From positions 1 to 39,634 of the forward strand of contig CAKZRQ010000045.1 in the NCBI GenBank assembly GCA_937146645.1: 39,634 bases of DNA. Reading direction: 5' to 3'. The stretch's first letter is position 1. Each line of letters begins with the position of its first letter. The stretch is from an uncultured Cyclobacteriaceae bacterium. Lineage in GTDB: Bacteria; Bacteroidota; Bacteroidia; Cytophagales; Cyclobacteriaceae. This document shows positions 14,677 to 21,496 of this stretch, in pieces. Under the pieces are notes generated by a model, which ran no database searches, was not told where the DNA came from, and saw only the letters and a program-made list of their open reading frames with translations. A program made the translations under genes and the position numbers.

Positions 14677-14909
14677 TACTCCAATATACGTAATTTCTTT
14701 AGTTCTCTGATGGTCTTAGTTAATCCATGGTTATCTCCTTCGTCGATCTGTTTTATGCCGAGGGTGAGGAGATCTCTGATTTCGCGGCCTTTGCTGAGCC
14801 TGTCGTACGGGAGGTCCTGATGGGTGATTACGATCTTCCGGATCTTGGCCTTTACACGCTCTCGCTGGTGTTCCATCTTCTTCCTTAATCCGTAATTCGA
14901 ATCCTTCAT
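14676..14909 (-). CDS. Hypothetical basic protein, 77 aa
   Basis: Basic, helical soluble protein on the strand opposite to the structural genes. It is coupled by TAATG to the 42-residue membrane microprotein. Both form a tiny leftward operon inserted between the fibre module and the capsid unit, the usual place and orientation of a moron. Charged helices (KKMEHQRERVKAKIRKIV) are the only visible feature. Function unknown. Confidence 0.55.
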   Translation of the reverse strand: MKDSNYGLRKKMEHQRERVKAKIRKIVITHQDLPYDRLSKGREIRDLLTLGIKQIDEGDNHGLTKTIRELKKLRILE

Positions 14910-14945
14910 GCTCTAATGTACGAAGGGAGTGGATTGGGTATGTGG

Positions 14946-15002
14946 TGAGTGACGGAGGTTGGCGGTGATCAGTTATCGGTTAGCAGTTGGCAGTTGGCAG
15001 TT
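14946..15002 (+). repeat. CAGTTGGCAGT-type degenerate repeat
   Basis: Units such as GTTATCGGTTAGCAGTTGGCAGTTGGCAGTT follow one another, as in the tract at 9502. With the neighbouring hairpin repeat it fills the non-coding gap between the moron pair and the capsid unit. Confidence 0.6.
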
Positions 15003-15006
15003 GAGA

Positions 15007-15028
15007 TTGCTTCGCTGCGCTCGCAATG
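15007..15028. repeat. REP-like palindromic interspersed repeat
   Basis: ATTGC(TTCGCTGCGCTC)GCAAT forms a short inverted repeat with a GC-rich middle and is followed by ATGACG. I know near-identical elements scattered through many Bacteroidota chromosomes, where they end with GCAATGACG. Its presence in a phage genome is unusual and indicates recombination with host DNA. Confidence 0.5.
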
Positions 15029-15045
15029 ACGGTCGAATAGGGTGT

Positions 15046-15061
15046 GATTTCAGATGTCCTC
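15046..15061 (+). promoter_or_regulatory. Late-unit element GATTTC-N3-TGTCCTC (copy A)
   Basis: GATTTC at 15046-15051 and TGTCCTC at 15055-15061 precede the protease/capsid unit. The element recurs at the head of four other units (18567, 23364, 28701, 35774). In copies A, B and C the distance from TGTCCTC to a plausible start codon is about 40 bases, which here points to the GTG at 15095. Confidence 0.5.
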
Positions 15062-15067
15062 TAGGAG

Positions 15068-16396
15068 GTGAAATGCTGGGATTACTTTGGTATCGTGATT
15101 AAACCAGAGGACATAACGGCTTCCCTAGAACGCTTAGGATTACAGATGATGGCTATTCATGAGCCTTATCTGAGTGCTGGTGCTCGGATGGAGCCTATAC
15201 CGGATCCCAAGGCTGAAGCTTCAGTAATCGAGAGTTTCCTGGATAAGCAGAAAGCTAGTTTGAATATCGGATTTGACTGGGAAGCGAAGACCTACTTCGT
15301 GAAGTCTCATCCTGAAATTGCTTTGATCCCTATCGTGGGTGAGACGAGCAAATTCGGTAGCTGGTCGAGCACTGGAACCCAGTGGCTTTCGCATCTGCTT
15401 TCAGGAGCTGCCAAATCTGAGAAGTACAAAGCCGCGCTCTTCTACATAGATAGTCCGGGTGGTGCTGTAGATGGCATCCAGGAATGGAGCACTGAGATCA
15501 GATCTCTGGGCATGCCTACCCTGTCATTCATCGATGGCACCGGAGCTTCTGCAGGTCTCTTTCAGGCAGTCTCTGCCGACGAGGTCTATGCCAATTCCTT
15601 AAACCAGAATGTGATTGGGTCCATCGGGACTCAATATATGCATGTGGATAGACGGGAAGCTGCGAAGACTCAGATCGGAGAGGTGACTATCTATCGTGCG
15701 AGACAGTCGACGCTTAAGAATAAGCTAAGCAGCTGGGAGGAGATGACCAAGGAGAAGGAGGAATGGCTGGTGGATCGACTGACTGAAAGCGCGGATGTGT
15801 TTATCAGCTTTGTCCAGGAACGCAGACCAGAAATCGATGCGAAGTCTGATGCCTTTAAAGGGGAAGTATTCTCCGGACCGGAGGCAGAGAAAGAAGGTTT
15901 AATCGATGGACTACTTACTTACCAGGAAGCGATCGAGCTGCTGGAGTCCAGAATCCCAAGAGGTACAAATCAATCCAAAACCAATAATTCAAAACAGACC
16001 ATGAAGTTCAAACAGACATGGGCTTCCATACTCGGTGCAATCGGGTTTGGAGCCGTGGCTTCTGAAGAGGAGGCCCCACTGGTGACTGAGGAACGACTGG
16101 AGCAGCTGAATGGTAGTCTGGAGACTGCTAATCAGAAGATCACGGACTTAACGTCTGAGGTTACCCAGCTCAAGGCGGATCTGAAGTCTGAGAAAGATTC
16201 TCTGCAGGCAGTAGAGAAGGAGCGCGATGAGCAGAAAGCTCTCGCGGAGAAGTATGCCAAGCAGGCAGGCGCGTCGCATCAAACACCTAATCCAGGTGAT
16301 CCTGAAGGTGGAAATGATGATCTATCAGAAGAGGAGAAGGCTATTGCAGCTTTGCCTCATAACGCTGAGCTGGACGGTAATCCACTATTCAACTAA
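15068..16396 (+). CDS. S49-type prohead protease with C-terminal scaffold
   Basis: The N-terminal domain is a ClpP-fold S49 peptidase: ALFYIDSPGGAVDG oxyanion-type strand, TGASAG nucleophile motif (Ser161 counted from GTG 15068), and NQNVIGSIGTQYMHVD. It should cut scaffold and capsid precursors inside the procapsid. After residue 300 comes a linker, then a long coiled coil (VTEERLEQLNGSLETANQK onward), as in the lambda C/Nu3 arrangement. The start is uncertain: GTG 15068 has its purine stretch immediately adjacent, AGGAGGTGA would instead serve an ATG at 15073 that encodes only nine residues, and GTG 15095 overlaps the end of that mini-frame. The capsid gene follows 12 bp downstream. Confidence 0.8.
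   Translation: MKCWDYFGIVIKPEDITASLERLGLQMMAIHEPYLSAGARMEPIPDPKAEASVIESFLDKQKASLNIGFDWEAKTYFVKSHPEIALIPIVGETSKFGSWSSTGTQWLSHLLSGAAKSEKYKAALFYIDSPGGAVDGIQEWSTEIRSLGMPTLSFIDGTGASAGLFQAVSADEVYANSLNQNVIGSIGTQYMHVDRREAAKTQIGEVTIYRARQSTLKNKLSSWEEMTKEKEEWLVDRLTESADVFISFVQERRPEIDAKSDAFKGEVFSGPEAEKEGLIDGLLTYQEAIELLESRIPRGTNQSKTNNSKQTMKFKQTWASILGAIGFGAVASEEEAPLVTEERLEQLNGSLETANQKITDLTSEVTQLKADLKSEKDSLQAVEKERDEQKALAEKYAKQAGASHQTPNPGDPEGGNDDLSEEEKAIAALPHNAELDGNPLFN
16001..16396 (+). CDS. Candidate nested scaffold gene inside the protease
   Basis: An in-frame ATG at 16001 would give a 131-residue protein consisting of a short hydrophobic start and the coiled coil of the protease C-terminus. The 40 bases before it are A-rich and look like the leaders of neighbouring late genes, and the encoded linker (RGTNQSKTNNSKQT) looks like a translated spacer. 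Lambda Nu3 scaffold is made in the same way from within gene C. Separate expression is inferred. Confidence 0.5.
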   Translation: MKFKQTWASILGAIGFGAVASEEEAPLVTEERLEQLNGSLETANQKITDLTSEVTQLKADLKSEKDSLQAVEKERDEQKALAEKYAKQAGASHQTPNPGDPEGGNDDLSEEEKAIAALPHNAELDGNPLFN

Positions 16397-16408
16397 ACCA
16401 CCAAAGAA

Positions 16409-17359
16409 ATGGATGTAGCAAATATTGTAGCGGAATTCGGAGCGTATTACCTGAATAATGGCCAGAACATGGCCAGACTGGTAAAGCAGCTCTATGATAA
16501 GAGTGTAACTGAGCAGGCGTTTACGACTGTGGTTACGGATGAGACTAAGTGGCAAGGATCAGAATCTACGATTGGTAGAATTCTACAGCCTTTCCAGAAG
16601 GCTTGGACTCCAACTGGAGCGGTAAGCTTTGAGCCAATTACCATTGATGCCTTCAAGCTGAAGATGGACTTTGAGGACTACCCAGATGAGCTGGAGGCAA
16701 CCTGGCTTGGTTTCCTAGCCGATGGTAACCTTGATCGTAAGGCCTGGCCTTTCGTAAGGTGGCTGGTAGAGGTACATCTCCTTCCAGGTCTGCAGAGAGA
16801 TTATGAGTTGAATGAGATCTTCTCTGGTGTGTATGCCGCACCTACTCCAGGAACTGCCGGAGCAGTGAGCACTGCTATGAATGGTATCAAGCAGATTCGA
16901 AATGCTCATATCGCGGCTGGAAGAATCACTCCTATTGTGACTGGAGCTTTGGCAACAGACCCTGAAGCGTTTGTGGACCAGATAGAGGCTTTCGTGGACT
17001 CTATCGATGATCGTTACTGGAATCTTGATATGGAACTCAATGGTGCTCCTGCACTAGAGAGAAGATATATCAGAGGAGTTGAGCGAAAGTATGGTCGTAA
17101 CCTGGACTATAAAGGAGCAGGTACAACGATTGAGGGAACCAACATGAAGTTTGTGGGGCGTCCTTCGCATAGAGGATCAGATATTCTTTGGGCTACGCCT
17201 AAAAGCAATGCTGTGAGACTGGTGAAGAAGAGCGCGAACATGAACCGTGTTCGAATCGAGAATGTGGACAGAAAGGTAAAGCTGTACACTGACTTCTGGA
17301 CTGGAATCGGATTCCTGATTCCTGAGACGGTATTCACTAACGATCTGGAGACAGTTTAA
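16409..17359 (+). CDS. Major capsid protein
   Basis: A 316-residue protein directly behind the protease/scaffold gene, the standard place for the major capsid protein. It has an N-terminal helical arm, a long central part with the helix/strand mix of HK97-like capsids (a spine-like QDYELNEIFSGVYAAP and a P-domain-like stretch), and a C-terminal region with a SDILWATPKSNAVRLVKK strand typical of phage capsids of Bacteroidota. The leader is A-rich without a Shine-Dalgarno site. A hairpin follows the stop, as often after highly expressed capsid genes. I did not identify a cleavage site. Confidence 0.75.
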   Translation: MDVANIVAEFGAYYLNNGQNMARLVKQLYDKSVTEQAFTTVVTDETKWQGSESTIGRILQPFQKAWTPTGAVSFEPITIDAFKLKMDFEDYPDELEATWLGFLADGNLDRKAWPFVRWLVEVHLLPGLQRDYELNEIFSGVYAAPTPGTAGAVSTAMNGIKQIRNAHIAAGRITPIVTGALATDPEAFVDQIEAFVDSIDDRYWNLDMELNGAPALERRYIRGVERKYGRNLDYKGAGTTIEGTNMKFVGRPSHRGSDILWATPKSNAVRLVKKSANMNRVRIENVDRKVKLYTDFWTGIGFLIPETVFTNDLETV

Positions 17360-17366
17360 GAAATCC

Positions 17367-17386
17367 GGGGAGCTGAGAGGCTCCCC
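17367..17386 (+). terminator. Hairpin after the capsid gene
   Basis: A perfect 7-bp GC-rich stem GGGGAGC (17367-17373)/GCTCCCC (17380-17386) with a six-base loop lies eight bases after the capsid stop. No U-run follows, so partial termination or 3' protection of the capsid message is more likely than full termination. Confidence 0.55.
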
Positions 17387-17408
17387 ATTCACTTAACCAT
17401 ATAGACAA

Positions 17409-17744
17409 ATGGCACAAGCAAAGAATAAAACTCCAGAGGAGCAGATCGCAGAACTGACCACTCAGAATGCTGAATTGGTGGCTCAGAACAAGGCTCAGGC
17501 CGAGATCATTAAGGAGCTGAATGAGACTGTAGAAGCGAAGGATGCTGAGGTGGCTAAGGCCATCAAGAAGCCGGTGTTCAAGGTAAACAAGAAGAGCTAT
17601 GTTCTTCAGTTTGCGAAGTTCACTCATAAGGTGGATGGTAAGCCTGTAGAGATCACTGAAGAGGTGCTCAGAGAGAGTCCAGAACTAGTGAAGGAGCTCA
17701 TCGAACTGAAGAGCGGCGCACTACAAGAGATGGGAGGTAAGTAA
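17409..17744 (+). CDS. Coiled-coil head-associated protein, 111 aa
   Basis: Residues 8-55 form a clear coiled coil rich in E, A, Q and K (IAELTTQNAELVAQNKAQ). A compact basic domain follows (KPVFKVNKKSYVLQFAKF). It lies between the capsid and another head gene and overlaps the latter by 1 bp (TAATG). A minor capsid or decoration role is inferred from position only. Confidence 0.55.
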   Translation: MAQAKNKTPEEQIAELTTQNAELVAQNKAQAEIIKELNETVEAKDAEVAKAIKKPVFKVNKKSYVLQFAKFTHKVDGKPVEITEEVLRESPELVKELIELKSGALQEMGGK

Positions 17745-18280
17745 TGGGCTTTGAATCTCTAAAGAAGAATAAGATCCGCGATAATGCGCCAGGCCTTCGA
17801 AAGGATATGCTCCTGGCAGAGCGGGAGTGGTTTGATGATGCGGCTGATGGCTTGAAGAAGCCTGGAGCAGCCGCCAATCCAGGGGATACGCTTCGTATCA
17901 CTGAAACTCATGCTTTCGTGGCTGGTAGGGGATTCGTTCCTTTCCACACTACGCTAGGTACGGGCCAGCTAACTGGTGAAATGGTGGGAGATAAGGAGTC
18001 TCGTACCAATAAACCTACACTTGTAGGAAAGCATCCCGGCTTGACTGCTGAAAATGTCGAGTTCTATCAGAAGTTGAAATCAGGTGATTACATCGTATTG
18101 GTTCGGACACTTGCTGGTGAATATATCCAGCTTGGAGAAGATGGACTAGAGGCAGAGGTGATGTTCAGCTTTGACTCAGGCACCGTGGAAAGCGGGTACC
18201 AGGGAATTACGGCGACCATAGAGAACTATGGAAAGCTGTACTTCTATGAGGGAGATATCACATTACATCCAGCAGCTTAA
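17744..18280 (+). CDS. Virion structural protein, 178 aa
   Basis: The N-terminal 40 residues are basic and helical; the remainder is strongly beta-rich (DTLRITETHAFVAGRGFVPFHTTLG, DYIVLVRTLAGEYIQLGED, ATIENYGKLYFYEGDITLHP). A beta-sandwich of this size in the capsid unit fits a head decoration protein or a tail-tube-like protein. The sequence alone does not decide between them. It starts with ATG overlapping the previous stop. Confidence 0.55.
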   Translation: MGFESLKKNKIRDNAPGLRKDMLLAEREWFDDAADGLKKPGAAANPGDTLRITETHAFVAGRGFVPFHTTLGTGQLTGEMVGDKESRTNKPTLVGKHPGLTAENVEFYQKLKSGDYIVLVRTLAGEYIQLGEDGLEAEVMFSFDSGTVESGYQGITATIENYGKLYFYEGDITLHPAA

Positions 18281-18291
18281 ATCAGGAAATC

Positions 18292-18498
18292 ATGAGTGCA
18301 AATACAGAAAAGAAGACTCCAGTGCTACCCAAAGATGTAGCAGAGAAATATGACTGCCTGATAGTACCCACCGTGGTGCATATTCAGAAGCCGAAGGAAC
18401 TCGCTGGTCGGTATGATCTGACTAAGATCAGTCTTCCGCAAGCGGAAAAGCTGGCCAAGGCCGGCAAGTATCTGAAGGCGAAAGGTTCAGGAAAGTAA
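18292..18498 (+). CDS. Small basic head protein, 68 aa
   Basis: Last gene of the capsid unit, ended by a strong terminator. Basic, with a central strand (YDCLIVPTVVHIQKPKE) and a lysine-rich C-terminal tail. Unknown family; position suggests a minor virion component. Confidence 0.5.
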   Translation: MSANTEKKTPVLPKDVAEKYDCLIVPTVVHIQKPKELAGRYDLTKISLPQAEKLAKAGKYLKAKGSGK

Positions 18499-18519
18499 GC
18501 GTTTAAATAGATGATTGGG

Positions 18520-18560
18520 AAAGGGCTGTTCCGTGTGGGACAGCCCTTTGTTTGTCTAAA
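18520..18560 (+). terminator. Rho-independent terminator of the capsid unit
   Basis: Perfect 10-bp stem AAAGGGCTGT (18520-18529)/ACAGCCCTTT (18540-18549), ten-base loop, then the T-rich tail GTTTGTCTAAA. It ends the 15068-18498 unit just before copy B of the late-unit element. Confidence 0.85.
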
Positions 18561-18566
18561 ATCGTG

Positions 18567-18573
18567 TGTCCTC
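18567..18573 (+). promoter_or_regulatory. Late-unit element TGTCCTC (copy B)
   Basis: TGTCCTC followed by TGAGG lies between the terminator at 18520-18560 and the first gene of the terminase unit at 18607, 40 bases ahead of its ATG. The upstream GATTYC half is only weakly kept (AAATCG). Confidence 0.5.
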
Positions 18574-18606
18574 TGAGGGGCAATTGCCAAAGGTTAGGTT
18601 CGGAGT

Positions 18607-18933
18607 ATGAAGAGAACTAAGAAGATTACTGCGACGCTTAAGGCAATTTCCAATGGATTGCCAGGACAAAACTACAGTTACCATGGTCGAATCTCAGAGA
18701 AGGGTGATCAGATCCTGCAGAGAGGCGTGGATAAAGATGGCGATGGCCTTCCGGTGCTTCCGAACAAGGAGTATATCCGATCGGTGGCCATGGAACGAAA
18801 GGTGAATCACTTCCGGAGGCTGAAAAGTGCCTTTGACTCGAATGGTCTGGAGGGGATCAAGAACTACCTAGGTCAATTCCTGAAGCCTGAGAAGAAGAAG
18901 GAGTATTTCAAGGAACTGGAGCTGCTGTTTTGA
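18607..18933 (+). CDS. Hypothetical protein, 108 aa, terminase unit
   Basis: First gene of the unit behind the terminator and copy B of the late element. Basic and soluble, with N-terminal strands (KKITATLKAISNGLPGQNYSYHGRI) and a helical C-terminus. No family recognised. Its stop overlaps the TTG start of the following gene (TTGA), so the two are translationally coupled. Confidence 0.55.
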   Translation: MKRTKKITATLKAISNGLPGQNYSYHGRISEKGDQILQRGVDKDGDGLPVLPNKEYIRSVAMERKVNHFRRLKSAFDSNGLEGIKNYLGQFLKPEKKKEYFKELELLF

Positions 18934-19499
18934 TTACTGCCCTAGAAAACTGGCTGGAGAATCCTGACTATGATGCCGGTGTGGCTCTGTATAAGGAGCT
19001 GGGCGGTGATGATCCGGTACTGCTGACGGTCTTTGGGCTACCGGAGACCTCCTTTACGATGGGGAAGCTGGAGCAGGCACTGCAGGAGCTTTGCCCGAAG
19101 GGCGTAAAAGAAGAAGAATCCAAAACCAAGACGCAAGAGCATCCTCCTGTGGTGCTGAAGCTGATCCGAGAGCGGAGTGGGCTGCATAGTGCTCTGGAGG
19201 GGACGAGCTCAATGAGTGATCGGCATAAGATGTGCAAGCGGATTCTGGAGATCGGGCATAAGCTGGATGGGTGGTATGATCATGGCCAGCTGCCGAGGGG
19301 TGAGGCTGAGAATGAGCTGGACGAGCCGGATCTACCGAGGAATGCGTGGGAGCTGCACCAGCTGATCAATACGAATATGAGCTATATCACAAAGAATGGT
19401 CGTCGGGAGGATAAGCAGGGTGAGGTGTCCAGGCGCAAGCGGATGAATGTGGGGATCGAGGAGCGGCTAAAATCAATGGAGTATGAAACTGAAGGATAA
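18930..19499 (+). CDS. Hypothetical protein, 189 aa, terminase unit
   Basis: Starts with TTG overlapping the preceding stop; no ATG lies near, and coupling makes TTG credible. The protein is acidic then basic, helical and predicted soluble. A central part (SDRHKMCKRILEIGHKLDGWYD) and a basic C-terminus (GEVSRRKRMNVGIEERLKS) may contact DNA. It overlaps the methyltransferase gene by 17 bp. I do not recognise a family; by place it could help DNA packaging. Confidence 0.5.
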   Translation: MITALENWLENPDYDAGVALYKELGGDDPVLLTVFGLPETSFTMGKLEQALQELCPKGVKEEESKTKTQEHPPVVLKLIRERSGLHSALEGTSSMSDRHKMCKRILEIGHKLDGWYDHGQLPRGEAENELDEPDLPRNAWELHQLINTNMSYITKNGRREDKQGEVSRRKRMNVGIEERLKSMEYETEG

Positions 19500-20856
19500 G
19501 GTAATAAAATCAGAACGTGTGGCCTGGAGGTCACTGAAATGGCTTCAATCTGAGGAGCTGAAATCACCGGTGAGCATAGAGAAGCTGGTGGAATCACTAG
19601 TGAAAAACGGCCTAATACGAGGCTTCCATATTTGGGAAGATCCGGAGGGTGAACGGTGGATCCTGGACGGGCATCATATGAAGATGGCCCTGGAGCAGAT
19701 CGAGGAGAAGAAACTGCTGGAAATCCCGGATGATCTGACCTGCTACTTCATAGACTGCGAGGACCGGAAGGAAGCCGGTCGAATCGTGTTGCTACATAGT
19801 GCTACTTATGCAGAGCTGACCGCGACCGGCCTGATGGAACACCTAGCAGACTTTGATTTGAATCTAGATGAGCTGGATAGTATGATCAGTCTGGAGAGCT
19901 TTGCCCTGATGGATGCGGAGCAGCTGGCTCTGGATGAGCTGATGAAATCTCAAGGTCTGGACGAAGATGCTGAGGATGGCTTTCAGTCGCTGCTTCCAGA
20001 AGCGGCCATCAGTAAAGAAGGAGATCTCTACGAGCTCGTGAGTGGCGCAGGAATGGTTCATCGAGTGATCTGTGGAGATAGTACTCAAGCTGAGGTGGTG
20101 TCCAGACTGATGGATGGCGCTCAGGCTCATATGGTGGTGACTGATCCGCCCTATGGTGTGTATTACGACCCGAGCTGGAGAGCCAAAACAACAGGAGGGA
20201 AGATTAAATCTACCGGCAAGGTGAAAAACGATGATCAGGCGGACTGGCAAGTGGTGTATGCACTCTTCGATGCCCAGGTGATTTACGTCTGGCATGGAGG
20301 TCTGCATTCCCATACAGTGGCTCAGAATCTGATCGACTGTGGGTATAGCCTGATTGCCCAGATCATATGGAATAAGCAATCTCCTGCGATGAGCCGGGGA
20401 GACTATCACTGGAAGCATGAGCCCTGCTGGTATGCAGTGAAGAAGAACCGAAAGCATCACTGGCAAGGGGCGAGAGATCAAATGACGGTTTGGGACATCC
20501 GAAATCTGTCTGCCAAATCCGTGCAGGAGCAGGAGGGTCAAACTGGTCATGGTACCCAAAAGCCGATTGAGTGTATGCGACGGCCTATGGTGAATAATTC
20601 GAGACCAGGTGATCTGATCGCAGATCCCTTCCTGGGGTCTGGATCATCGCTTATCGCAGCTGAGCAAATGCACCGGGTGCTGTATGGCTGTGAGCTGGAT
20701 CCTTGCTATGTGGACGTGGAGATTACTCGCTGGATCCACTGGATGGAGAAAGAGGGCAAAAGATGGTCGATTCGACTAAACGGAATCGAGCTGAATCAAG
20801 AGGAAATAAACGAAATCACAGACAATGTCGAAAGAGCAGCTGTTTCCGGAGAATAG
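19483..20856 (+). CDS. ParB-like domain fused to a DNA methyltransferase
   Basis: A 457-residue cytoplasmic enzyme. The N-terminal 120 residues look like a ParB/sulfiredoxin-type domain (GFHIWEDPEGERWILDGHH). The C-terminal part is an amino-methyltransferase: catalytic motif IV DPPY at 221-224 comes before the S-adenosylmethionine motif DPFLGSGSS at 381-389, the order of beta-class N6-adenine or N4-cytosine enzymes. This fusion is common next to phage terminase genes. It probably modifies phage DNA, to evade host restriction or to mark it for packaging. No partner nuclease adjoins it. Confidence 0.85.
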   Translation: MKLKDKVIKSERVAWRSLKWLQSEELKSPVSIEKLVESLVKNGLIRGFHIWEDPEGERWILDGHHMKMALEQIEEKKLLEIPDDLTCYFIDCEDRKEAGRIVLLHSATYAELTATGLMEHLADFDLNLDELDSMISLESFALMDAEQLALDELMKSQGLDEDAEDGFQSLLPEAAISKEGDLYELVSGAGMVHRVICGDSTQAEVVSRLMDGAQAHMVVTDPPYGVYYDPSWRAKTTGGKIKSTGKVKNDDQADWQVVYALFDAQVIYVWHGGLHSHTVAQNLIDCGYSLIAQIIWNKQSPAMSRGDYHWKHEPCWYAVKKNRKHHWQGARDQMTVWDIRNLSAKSVQEQEGQTGHGTQKPIECMRRPMVNNSRPGDLIADPFLGSGSSLIAAEQMHRVLYGCELDPCYVDVEITRWIHWMEKEGKRWSIRLNGIELNQEEINEITDNVERAAVSGE

Positions 20857-21496
20857 GGGTAAGGTAGAAGTGAAGATGGATACTCCGGAGGATCGGATAT
20901 CCGCATTCATGATTTCCAAGATCGATAAGGATGATCTGCACAAGGGTGATGAGCAGATTATGCGGCGTTGGTTGAAGATCTGGAATCTTCTACTGAACTA
21001 CCACTCCGGATCCCAGGCTGTGACGGCACACTTGAAGATGTGTGCTGAGGACCCTGAAATAGGAGCGATATCAGAGCGCACTGCCTGGTATGATCTGAAG
21101 AACGCTACCCGGATATGGGGTAACCTGAATGAGGTGCCTTATCATGCTTCATTGGTGCTACTGAGTGAATATGCCATGAAGAGCTTCCAGCTGGCAGCTC
21201 AGCAAAGGAATGTGAAGGAGATGAATCGGGCAATAGCTGAAATGCGGGAAATCAAGAAGGATCTTCACAATATCTCTGATGTGGGTGATCTGGATACGCC
21301 GACTTCTCGATTTGTGCTGATCATCCAGTCCGGGAAAGAGGGCGAATCTCCCAGAACCATCGATCTGGACGATTACCAAGAGCTGCCTGAAGATGTTGCT
21401 GCCGAGGTGATCGATGCTGTCCAGAATCAAGAGGTGGGCAGTGAAGAATTCATGCAAATCGTGGAAGATTCGAGAAATGTGAGTGAGGAGGACTAA
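20825..21496 (+). CDS. Probable small terminase subunit
   Basis: A 223-residue helical protein directly before the large terminase, overlapping it by 1 bp (TAATG) and the methyltransferase by 32 bp. The N-terminal region holds a helix-turn-helix-like stretch (SQAVTAHLKMCAEDPEIGAISERTAWYDLKNA), then long helices (MKSFQLAAQQRNVKEMNRAIAEMREIKKDL) as in oligomerising terminase small subunits, and an acidic tail. The assignment rests on position and this architecture. Confidence 0.65.
   Translation: MSKEQLFPENRGKVEVKMDTPEDRISAFMISKIDKDDLHKGDEQIMRRWLKIWNLLLNYHSGSQAVTAHLKMCAEDPEIGAISERTAWYDLKNATRIWGNLNEVPYHASLVLLSEYAMKSFQLAAQQRNVKEMNRAIAEMREIKKDLHNISDVGDLDTPTSRFVLIIQSGKEGESPRTIDLDDYQELPEDVAAEVIDAVQNQEVGSEEFMQIVEDSRNVSEED

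Noticed and set aside
19483..21496. Restriction-modification system around the methyltransferase
   Set aside because: No endonuclease gene adjoins; the ParB-methyltransferase fusion next to terminase is a usual phage arrangement, and the HsdR-N-like gene is 14 kb away without a specificity subunit.
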